Below are positions 1-4,918 of a stretch of 7,974 nt of DNA, piece by piece (within the stretch, counting starts at the first letter, position 1; each line of letters opens with the position of its first letter). A model generated the notes under the pieces. That model had not been told where the DNA came from. It saw only the letters and a list, made by a program, of their open reading frames with translations, and ran no database searches. The stretch is taken from the NCBI GenBank assembly GCA_017308345.1, contig JAFKFE010000199.1, positions 1 through 7,974 on the forward strand, read 5' to 3'. The position numbers were made by a program, and so were the translations under genes. This stretch comes from Alphaproteobacteria bacterium. Lineage in GTDB: Bacteria; Pseudomonadota; Alphaproteobacteria; Rhizobiales; Rhizobiaceae.

Positions 1-120
1 GTAAGCCGCGGCCGCATGGTCAACCGCGTGTCCGGCGAACCGGCCTTCCAGTTGCGCGAGCGCCACGACGCCAGCGACTTCGAGACGAAGACGCAGGACA
101 AGCTCGAAGCGGCGGAGTGA
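1..120 (+). CDS. 3' end of an unrecognised protein-coding gene (partial)
   Basis: Frame 1 is open from the first base to a TGA at 118-120 and gives 39 residues ending in DKLEAAE. The piece is hydrophilic and rich in Arg, Asp, Glu and Lys, as expected for a soluble C-terminal tail. No family could be recognised from so short a fragment. A palindrome that could end transcription follows 12 bases after the stop, and the next gene converges from the other strand. An ATG at 16 is in frame, but the frame is open to its left and no ribosome binding site precedes it, so I read this as the end of a longer gene. Confidence 0.5.
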   Translation, partial: VSRGRMVNRVSGEPAFQLRERHDASDFETKTQDKLEAAE

Positions 121-130
121 TTTAGCTGAT

Positions 131-148
131 TTCCCCCACGTGGGGGGA
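131..148. terminator. Perfect GC-rich palindrome between convergent genes (bidirectional terminator or dispersed palindrome)
   Basis: CCCCC-ACGT-GGGGG at 133-146 is a perfect 14-bp palindrome, extended by a T-G and a T-A pair to 131-148. It lies in the 46-bp gap between the stop of the left gene (120) and the stop of the convergent PEBP gene (167), where one element can end both transcripts. Neither side has a strong T-run, so a classic intrinsic terminator is not certain. From memory, similar CCCCC/GGGGG mini-palindromes flanked by GAGAT are common between genes in Mesorhizobium, so it may be one copy of a repeat family. Confidence 0.5.
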
Positions 149-166
149 GATTGGCTGCCGCCGGCG

Positions 167-712
167 CTACCGCCCATACGTATACGTCACGGTCGCCTCG
201 CCGAGCGCGGAGCTCTTGGCGGCGACCGAGACCATGTCCGGCAGCGGATTGTCCGGCGCGCGCAGCGTCTTCTCGCCCAGCGCGTAGAGCGTGAAGACAT
301 AGTGGTGCTGGCCGCTGCCGGGCGGCGGGCATGGGCCGAAATAGGCGGCGCGGCCGACGCCGCCCTTGCCCAGCACCGAACCCTTGGGCATGCGCTTGCC
401 GCCCTGCGCGCCGGCGCCTTCGCCAAGGCCCTTGGCGCTCGCCGGGATGTTCCAGGCAAGCCAGTGCCAGAAACCCTTGCCGCCATTGGCGTCGGTGTCG
501 AACATGGTGAGCGCATAGCCCCTGGTGCCGGCCGGCGGATCCTTCCAGGCAAGCGCGATCGAGACGCTCTTGCCGCCGCAACCGGGCCTGTCGCCGAGAT
601 ATTTCGCGTCCCATTTGCCGTCGGAAACCGACGGGCTGGAGATTTCGAAGGCGGATGCCTGGGTGGCAAAGGCGCCGAAAGCAAGCATGGTGAAGCCAAG
701 GCGCAAGATCAT
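167..712 (-). CDS. Exported YbhB/YbcL-type PEBP (Raf kinase inhibitor-like) protein
   Basis: This 181-residue protein belongs to the phosphatidylethanolamine-binding protein family. Residues 1-21 form a signal peptide (short basic N-region, hydrophobic stretch, cleavage after ATQASA), so it should act in the periplasm. The fold's signature segments are present in order: SIALAWKDPPAGT (about 51-63), the ligand-pocket loop FDTDANGG (71-78), FWHWLAWNIP (81-90), and GPCPPPG...HHYVFTLYAL (126-145), which is typical of bacterial YbhB homologues. The length fits an exported bacterial PEBP. The ATG at 710-712 follows AAGGGGAG at a 7-nt distance, which fixes the start. Bacterial members bind small anionic ligands, but their substrate is generally unknown and none can be named here. 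The gene appears monocistronic: it converges with the gene at 1-120, and an RNA-like terminator lies upstream of it. Confidence 0.93.
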   Translation of the reverse strand: MILRLGFTMLAFGAFATQASAFEISSPSVSDGKWDAKYLGDRPGCGGKSVSIALAWKDPPAGTRGYALTMFDTDANGGKGFWHWLAWNIPASAKGLGEGAGAQGGKRMPKGSVLGKGGVGRAAYFGPCPPPGSGQHHYVFTLYALGEKTLRAPDNPLPDMVSVAAKSSALGEATVTYTYGR

Positions 713-801
713 GGCAATGCTCCCCTTCTGTCCAAGATGAGAAAGAGTTTAAACCAAAAGCGGCCGGAAAAAGGGCGGCTGCCGAGCGTCGGCGCGGCAA
801 C

Positions 802-834
802 AAAAAAGCCCCGCCGGTGGAGGCCGTCGGAGCT
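802..834 (-). terminator. Rho-independent terminator on the minus strand
   Basis: On the minus strand, 834-824 pairs with 817-807 (11 positions with one G-U and one A-G mismatch), with a 6-nt loop CCUCCA, and runs directly into six T (807-802 on this strand). It ends either the small RNA candidate or the hipBA transcript and insulates the PEBP gene downstream. Confidence 0.75.
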
Positions 835-928
835 CTTTCGTTGGACCGCGAAGGTGGGACTTCGCGGCCTGTCGATCCAGGGGGTGTTGGATCGGCCGCG
901 ACCCTAGCCGAGGAAACGGCCTAACCGA
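802..928 (-). ncRNA. Candidate small RNA: four hairpins with C-rich loops ending in an intrinsic terminator
   Basis: Read on the minus strand, four hairpins follow each other: GCCG/CGGC (907-920, 6-nt loop), a 7-bp stem CGATCCA/TGGATCG (873-894, 8-nt loop), a perfect 8-bp stem CCGCGAAG/CTTCGCGG (846-867, 6-nt loop), and a near-perfect 11-bp terminator stem (807-834) followed by six T. The loops read UUUCCU, ACACCCCC, UCCCAC and CCUCCA, all pyrimidine-rich and partly anti-Shine-Dalgarno. That pattern is known from trans-acting sRNAs of Rhizobiales. The 5' end is only guessed; a weak GATTAT box lies just upstream (about 931-936). It could instead be the structured 3' end of the hipA transcript, whose stop is about 100 nt upstream. 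No protein frame here looks real, and I cannot assign it to a named sRNA family. Confidence 0.5.
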
Positions 929-929
929 T

Positions 930-963
930 AATCACGCCTGCGCACTACCAATCACGCCTGCGC
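930..963. repeat. Direct repeat of AATCACGCCTGCGC, two copies 20 bp apart
   Basis: The 14-bp word AATCACGCCTGCGC occurs at 930-943 and again, identical, at 950-963. The start-to-start distance of 20 bp is close to two helical turns. It sits just upstream of the small RNA candidate and downstream of hipA. It could be a paired binding site for a regulator of the RNA or a simple local duplication. Confidence 0.6.
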
Positions 964-1024
964 GAGGGGCAGGTGATAGCCGGCGAAAGAGGCGCTCGGC
1001 GCTATGCGTTGGTATCTGGCGGGC

Positions 1025-2377
1025 TCAGCTCATAAGCCAAGCGCCGGCGCTGCCGATGAACGCGTCCCGCTGCTTCGCCTCGGTGGGCGTTGCGAGACCG
1101 AATGCTGTCGTCAGCGTGTCGATGTTGGCGGCGATCAGGTCGGCGAAGCGCTTCATGTTTCGTCGGTCAAGATCGCCAAGTTGCCGTGCCAGCGAGGCCG
1201 CGATGCTTGTCGTCAGCCTCTCGCGCACGCGCTTGCGCGCCGCCGCGCTATCGATACCGAGCCTGCTCAGGAAGATTGAGAAATCATCGCCGGTGATCGC
1301 ATCCAACCTCTCAGCCTCGCCGATCCTATAGGCCAGTTCGTCGGTCAGGCTGTTGTCGAGCTTCGTTGGCAAGAGATCGTAGCGCGGCGCCATCAGGATT
1401 CGCCCGCCAATTCGATGAAGCAGGGCAAAATTCTTGGCATGGCCGTCCGTGTTGCCGGTCATCAGGTCGAATAGCGTTGCCCTGATAAAAGTGTCTTTCG
1501 CGCCGGCGGGGTCCGCAGTTGCGTCGAGGACGCGGCGGATGGCCTCGGCATCGAACCGCCGGCCGGGCGCCCCGCGCCGTTCGTATTTGAGCGCCGCCGG
1601 CAGTCCAAGCGCCTGGGCGAAATCCTCCTGATGGACGCGGACGATGCGTCCGTCTTGCGTGAGCGCCCGGTCGAAGCGGGTGACCAGCAGCGCCTCGATC
1701 CCCGAGAAAGGCGCAACCGTGGCATCGGTCGTGTCGAAGCCGAGCGCGCGCGACAGCGCCAGCGCCTCCGCTTCGTCGCGCGCATCGTGGAGGTGACGCT
1801 CGTCGGGCACCTTCAATATATGCGTGGTCGGCGCGCCCGATCCCGGACGAGGTTCGGCAAAGGAGCCGTCGGGCAGCACCGTCAGCGCGATCTTGCTTTG
1901 CACGCCGGCCAGCGGCGACGGGTCGGAGGTGCCGTCCGGCAGGCGCTGGCGGCGGTGGAGCGCATTGACGATCCTCGCCATGCGCTCCGAGCCGATCGGC
2001 ACATAGTCGCTGGCATAGTCGCCCGGCACCTTGACGGCGGGCGCCCCCGCCGGCAGCACCGACAAGGCGCCGGCGCAATCCTTGCCGAGATGGTAGAGCA
2101 GGCCGGCTATGTCGTCGCGGGCAAGCCCCTCGCGTGCCATGATGTCGGCCAGGGCGCTGTCGCGCTCCTGCAGCAGATTGTCGAAGAATGGCCTGGCCGC
2201 GACATCGCCGTAAGGCTCATCGGTGAGCGGCAGCGACAGAGAAAGCGCAACGGCGTCGGGATCGGCGAGATAGCGTGGCCGATAGGCAAAGGCCACCGCG
2301 CCGTTGCCGTCGCGGGCAAGGACACCCACCGGATCGGCAAAGCCGTCGAACCGGACATCGAGCGCCAAACCCTCCAT
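1025..2377 (-). CDS. hipA: HipA-family serine/threonine kinase toxin
   Basis: A full-length HipA-like protein of 450 residues (E. coli HipA has about 440). In the best-known system HipA phosphorylates glutamyl-tRNA synthetase, blocks translation and induces dormancy; the target here is unknown. Visible parts are the N-terminal subdomain with FFDNLL (64-69), the Gly-rich loop SPLAGVQSK (154-162), the ATP-binding lysine in THILKVP (K189), VTRFDR (232-237), QEDFAQALG (250-258), the catalytic loop GNTDGHAKNF with D311 and N316, and the metal-binding PRYDLLP with D334. All kinase residues look intact, so it should be active. The position equal to the autophosphorylated Ser150 of E. coli is P155, with a serine one residue earlier. 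The ATG follows the hipB stop after 3 nt, which suggests translational coupling. Confidence 0.95.
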   Translation of the reverse strand: MEGLALDVRFDGFADPVGVLARDGNGAVAFAYRPRYLADPDAVALSLSLPLTDEPYGDVAARPFFDNLLQERDSALADIMAREGLARDDIAGLLYHLGKDCAGALSVLPAGAPAVKVPGDYASDYVPIGSERMARIVNALHRRQRLPDGTSDPSPLAGVQSKIALTVLPDGSFAEPRPGSGAPTTHILKVPDERHLHDARDEAEALALSRALGFDTTDATVAPFSGIEALLVTRFDRALTQDGRIVRVHQEDFAQALGLPAALKYERRGAPGRRFDAEAIRRVLDATADPAGAKDTFIRATLFDLMTGNTDGHAKNFALLHRIGGRILMAPRYDLLPTKLDNSLTDELAYRIGEAERLDAITGDDFSIFLSRLGIDSAAARKRVRERLTTSIAASLARQLGDLDRRNMKRFADLIAANIDTLTTAFGLATPTEAKQRDAFIGSAGAWLMS

Positions 2378-2380
2378 CGA

Positions 2381-2908
2381 TCAGCGCTCGCGCGCGAAGA
2401 CCGCGATGCCGGCGGCACCGGCGACCTTCAGCACTTTGCCTAATTCCAGCGTCGGCTTGCCGTTCTCCAGCTCCGAGATGAAGCGGCGGCCGACGCCGGC
2501 AAGATCGGCGAACTCTTGCTGTGAAAGTTTACGCCGCTCACGGACCGACCGAACGAGCCTGCCGAGATCGGCCGGCCCCGCAATGCCGGTGAACCCGCCT
2601 TGCGCGGCCTCAGCCCGTGTCCGCATCGCGGGTTGTGTCGCAGCGGGGTCGAACATGCGCGGTAATGTCGTGGTGACCTCCGGCGCATTGGCTTTGACTT
2701 TAATCTCGATGCCAGGAACGAGGACATTGACGCCGGTCGGATGCGGCCTGCTCATATCGCCTGCCCCGGTGCCGGCCCCGTCGTGATCGGACTGCGCGGT
2801 GCGGCGCGCGATTTCCGTTGCATCCAGCGGCTTTGATGTTGGCGGTTTCGGCATAGCTTTGATCCCGGGCGGGAACATAAGCCCGCATAGCGAGAAATGC
2901 AAGGCCAT
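2381..2908 (-). CDS. hipB: HipB-like XRE-family antitoxin and operon repressor with a long N-terminal extension
   Basis: The C-terminal third (about residues 114-168 of the 175-residue form) is a helix-turn-helix of the HipB/Y4mF antitoxin type, with RERRKLSQQEFADLAGVGRRFISELENGK as its core, read in two parts. It should neutralise the HipA encoded 3 nt downstream and repress the operon. The roughly 110 residues before it are unusual: HipB proteins are normally about 70-100 residues. That part is Pro/Ala/Thr-rich with a short segment GVNVLVPGIEIKVKANAP (59-76), and I recognise no domain. Start choice is open. ATG 2908 has GGGAG close by (4-nt spacing), and ATG 2854 (157 residues) has GGGA at 9 nt. 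Each start lies just behind its own promoter-like pair and operator. A third ATG at 2755 (124 residues) is also in frame. Confidence 0.88.
   Translation of the reverse strand: MALHFSLCGLMFPPGIKAMPKPPTSKPLDATEIARRTAQSDHDGAGTGAGDMSRPHPTGVNVLVPGIEIKVKANAPEVTTTLPRMFDPAATQPAMRTRAEAAQGGFTGIAGPADLGRLVRSVRERRKLSQQEFADLAGVGRRFISELENGKPTLELGKVLKVAGAAGIAVFARER
2874..2902 (-). promoter_or_regulatory. Putative proximal hipBA promoter
   Basis: On the minus strand TTGCAT (2902-2897) and TATGTT (2879-2874) are 17 bp apart, a sigma70-like pair with a modest -35. The predicted start falls near 2868, inside the first operator, about 15 nt before the ATG at 2854. Confidence 0.4.
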
Positions 2909-2931
2909 CCGCTCCCGCTCGGGATCACGTG

Positions 2932-2960
2932 ATTAAAGAAATGATACCGTTCGGGTGCAA
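2932..2960 (-). promoter_or_regulatory. Putative distal hipBA promoter
   Basis: On the minus strand TTGCAC (2960-2955) and TTTAAT (2937-2932) are 17 bp apart; the -10 matches five of six consensus bases. The predicted start is near 2926, inside the operator 2910-2927, while the operator 2942-2959 covers the -35 and spacer. This promoter would allow use of the ATG at 2908. Confidence 0.45.
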
Positions 2961-2989
2961 GTTCAGGCTCAGGCGACATTGAGCGCCTG

Positions 2990-3011
2990 CCTGATCCCAT
3001 TCGGGATCAGG
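2990..3011. repeat. 9-bp-arm inverted repeat abutting the aminotransferase stop codon
   Basis: CCTGATCCC-ATTC-GGGATCAGG is a perfect 22-bp inverted repeat whose right end touches the TGA of the aminotransferase (3012-3014). It contains the best of the four hipBA operator-like sites. As RNA it would form a strong hairpin directly behind the stop, but no T-run follows on the minus strand. It may both stabilise the aminotransferase mRNA end and serve as operator. Confidence 0.55.
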
Positions 3012-4205
3012 TCATAACAGCTTCGCCAGCCTCGGCACGCCTTCGTTCACCGCGCGGTCGTCGGCGAGCGTGAAGGACATGCGCAGCGTGTTGCGGCCGG
3101 TGCCGTCGGCATAAAAGGCGTTGCCCGGCACGAAGGCGACGCGCGCCTCTTTCACCGAACGCGCCAGCAGCTCGGTGGCATCCGCGCCTTCCGGCAACGT
3201 CAGCCAGACGAACATGCCGCCCTCCGGGCTGCTCCAGGAAATGCCTTGCGGCATATTGGCTTCGAGCGCGCCGAGCAGCGCGTCGCGCCGCTTGCGGTAG
3301 GCGCCGATCAGCTTTTCCACCTGGGCGTCGAAAATGGTGTCGGCGACACGGTGCATGACCATCTGGTTGATCGAGGGGCTGTGCAGGTCGGAGGCCTGCT
3401 TCATCAGCACCAGCTTTTCCACGACATGGCGCGGCGCGCAGACCCAGCCGACGCGCATGCCAGGCGACAGGATCTTCGAGAACGAGCCGCAATAGAGCGT
3501 GCGCGCCTTGTCGATGCCGCCGGAGCGGGCACAGTCGAGCGCCAGGATCGGCGGCACGCCCACCCCGTCATAGCGCAGCGCGCGATAGGCGGCGTCCTCG
3601 ATGACGGCGATGTCGAGCTCGCCCGCGAGATCGAGCACCGCCTCGCGCTGCTTGACGTCCAGCGTGTTGCCGGTCGGGTTGGCGAAATCTGGCACCAGAT
3701 AGGCGAATTTCACCTTGCCACCATTGATGGCGGCCGCGGCGCGGTAGGCCTCCGGCGTCATGTTGCCGCCGGCGGTGTTCAGCCGGTCATAGCGCGGCTC
3801 ATAGGCGTTGAAGGCCTGCAGCGCGCCGAGATAGGTCGGCCAGGTGACCAGGGCCGTGTCGCCGGGCGACAGGAACAGCTTGCCGAGATAGTCGAGCGCC
3901 TGCTGCGAGCCGGAGGTGATGAAGATGTTGCCCTCGTCGCACGCAACACCGAGCTTGCCCATATGGGCCGCCAGCCATTTGCGCAGCGGCAGGTAGCCCT
4001 CGCTGACCTGGTACTGCAATGCGGCGCCGGCCTCCTTGCCGCCGAGCACCGCCTGATAGGCATCGCCGATGGCCTGCGCGGGAAACAGCGACGGGTCGGG
4101 GATGCCGCCGGCGAAGGAGATGATGTCGGGCTGGTCGAGCAGCTTCAGCAGCTCGCGGATTTCCGAGGCCTTCATGCGCGACGAGCGCGAGGCCAGAAGG
4201 TTCAT
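3012..4205 (-). CDS. PLP-dependent fold-type I aminotransferase (MocR-domain/2-aminoadipate aminotransferase-like)
   Basis: A complete class I/II aminotransferase of 397 residues. Signatures numbered from the ATG at 4205 are FAGGIPDPSLFP (31-42), the NPTG motif (176-179) binding PLP, the Asp of IEDAAYRALRY (D204) for the pyridine nitrogen, the Schiff-base lysine in GSFSKILSPGMRVGW (K244) and a carboxylate-binding arginine in NTLRMSF (R375). The subgroup resembles LysN/2-aminoadipate aminotransferases and the catalytic half of MocR regulators, but has no N-terminal GntR domain. The amino donor and acceptor cannot be told from sequence. The ATG at 4205 has GGAGG 14 nt upstream; a TTG at 4214 has it at an ideal 6 nt and may be the true start, adding three residues. 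It lies upstream of hipB on the same strand, but the operator array between them suggests separate control. Confidence 0.92.
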   Translation of the reverse strand: MNLLASRSSRMKASEIRELLKLLDQPDIISFAGGIPDPSLFPAQAIGDAYQAVLGGKEAGAALQYQVSEGYLPLRKWLAAHMGKLGVACDEGNIFITSGSQQALDYLGKLFLSPGDTALVTWPTYLGALQAFNAYEPRYDRLNTAGGNMTPEAYRAAAAINGGKVKFAYLVPDFANPTGNTLDVKQREAVLDLAGELDIAVIEDAAYRALRYDGVGVPPILALDCARSGGIDKARTLYCGSFSKILSPGMRVGWVCAPRHVVEKLVLMKQASDLHSPSINQMVMHRVADTIFDAQVEKLIGAYRKRRDALLGALEANMPQGISWSSPEGGMFVWLTLPEGADATELLARSVKEARVAFVPGNAFYADGTGRNTLRMSFTLADDRAVNEGVPRLAKLL

Positions 4206-4248
4206 CAGGGTCAAGGCGCGCCTCCCGAGCGGCAAATCAGCATTTATT

Positions 4249-4280
4249 TAGGTCAACTTTACTGACCTATTATCAGGTCT
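4249..4280. promoter_or_regulatory. Operator candidate upstream of the aminotransferase gene
   Basis: TAGGTCA-ACTTTAC-TGACCTA (4249-4269) is an inverted repeat with 7-bp arms and a 7-bp spacer. A third half-site AGGTCT (4275-4280) pairs with TGACCT across 6 bp. The region is AT-rich compared with its surroundings and lies 35-75 bp before the aminotransferase start, where a repressor or activator would bind. No well-placed -35/-10 pair was found. The regulator is unknown and is not encoded next door. Confidence 0.5.
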
Positions 4281-4475
4281 TTCCCCCAAGTTGAATAGCC
4301 CAGCCGCGAAAACGCGCAAAGGCCAATCCGGCCACGGTCAGACCCACGCGACCGGTCGCCGCGCTCACCGAAACGTGACCCCGGCCAAATATCAGCGCCC
4401 TCTAATTCAATGACCGTCGGTGCTACTGATGAGGCCGCCCCTGCTATGGGGCTATAACGATGGGAGAACAAGGCC
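4281..4475. other. Intergenic region between divergent genes
   Basis: This gap separates the aminotransferase (minus) from the small exported protein (plus). It contains a perfect palindrome GCGACCGGTCGC (4348-4359) flanked at a distance by GGTCA (4336-4340) and TGACC (4376-4380), and a 5-bp hairpin GCCCC/GGGGC (4437-4452). A TATAAC box (4453-4458) could be the -10 of the plus-strand gene, but no good -35 stands 16-18 bp before it. A minus-strand open frame across this region is only the antisense of real genes. Confidence 0.3.
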
Positions 4476-4751
4476 ATGAAAACGAAGACGGCATTTCTGA
4501 GCCTATTGGCCGCGTCGGTCATCGCCGGCACGGCGTTCGCGGGTATCCTCGACGAGCCGAAGATGATGGCGCCTTTCTTCACCGACAAGACCATGAAAAC
4601 GATGAAGTCGGACGCCGACATGAAGAAGGTCTGGGCCAAGATGTCCAAGAAGCACCAGACGGCGATGATGAAGGAATGCCAGGACGCGGCAATGAGCAAG
4701 CCGCACGCCGAGTTCTGCGCGAAGCTGAACGCTCTGGCCGGCCACGCCTGA
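4476..4751 (+). CDS. Small exported Met/Lys-rich protein of unknown function
   Basis: A 91-residue protein with a clear Sec signal peptide: MKTK, a hydrophobic stretch to residue 20, and a cleavage motif TAFA after residue 22. The mature part of about 69 residues is predicted helical and rich in Lys and Met (nine Met, with KMM, DKTMKTMK, MMKEC), with two cysteines (C68, C81) that could form a disulfide in the periplasm and His at 60, 77 and 90. I recognise no named family. Met, His and Cys together allow the guess of metal binding, but no canonical motif is present. The start is supported by GGGAG about 10 nt and AAGG about 2-3 nt before the ATG. A hairpin at 4768-4798 may end its transcript. 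The genes on either side give no functional hint. Confidence 0.8.
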   Translation: MKTKTAFLSLLAASVIAGTAFAGILDEPKMMAPFFTDKTMKTMKSDADMKKVWAKMSKKHQTAMMKECQDAAMSKPHAEFCAKLNALAGHA

Positions 4752-4767
4752 TCGAGTGCCGACGATG

Positions 4768-4798
4768 GGGTGGTGGGCCCGCGGAAGACCCGCCATCC
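4768..4798 (+). terminator. Possible terminator hairpin after the small exported protein gene
   Basis: GGGTGGTGGG (4768-4777) can pair with CCCGCCATCC (4789-4798) through ten positions including two G-U pairs, with an 11-nt loop. It starts 16 nt behind the stop at 4751. A pyrimidine-rich stretch with a late TTTT (4812-4815) follows, weaker than a classical T-run. Confidence 0.35.
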
Positions 4799-4918
4799 TC
4801 CTCTCCAGTTCATTTTAGCGATTGCGAATAGAAATCCATTGCGCGCAAGCGCGAGCGGATGCAACCTCATTCCGGCAGACCGGCAAACAGAAGAACATCG
4901 GTCCAGATGGGAGGGGGC

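Larger units (their letters stand above)
2860..3009. promoter_or_regulatory. Array of four 18-bp operator-like palindromes in front of hipBA
   Basis: Four related sites share the plan TGATCCC-N4-GGGATCA, all with a 4-bp centre. They are TGATCCC-GGGC-GGGAACA (2860-2877), CGCTCCC-GCTC-GGGATCA (2910-2927), TGATACC-GTTC-GGGTGCA (2942-2959) and the perfect TGATCCC-ATTC-GGGATCA (2992-3009). Start-to-start distances are 50, 32 and 50 bp. The ATCC...GGAT core resembles the E. coli HipB operators (TATCC-N8-GGATA, also four copies), though with a shorter spacer. HipB is the likely ligand. Two sites cover the expected transcription starts of the promoter-like pairs, and one covers a -35 box, which fits autorepression. 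Confidence 0.7.

Noticed and set aside
140..907. Long plus-strand open frame opposite the PEBP gene and the RNA candidate
   Set aside because: It is antisense to a gene with a signal peptide and family motifs, is Arg/Gly/Ala-rich as expected from GC-rich shadow frames, and has no matching domain.
1631..2443. Plus-strand open frame of 270 codons antisense to hipA
   Set aside because: Arg/Gln/Gly-rich reading of the opposite strand of a gene with intact kinase motifs.
3246..4265. Plus-strand open frame of 339 codons antisense to the aminotransferase
   Set aside because: The opposite strand carries all PLP-enzyme motifs; this frame has none and begins inside them.
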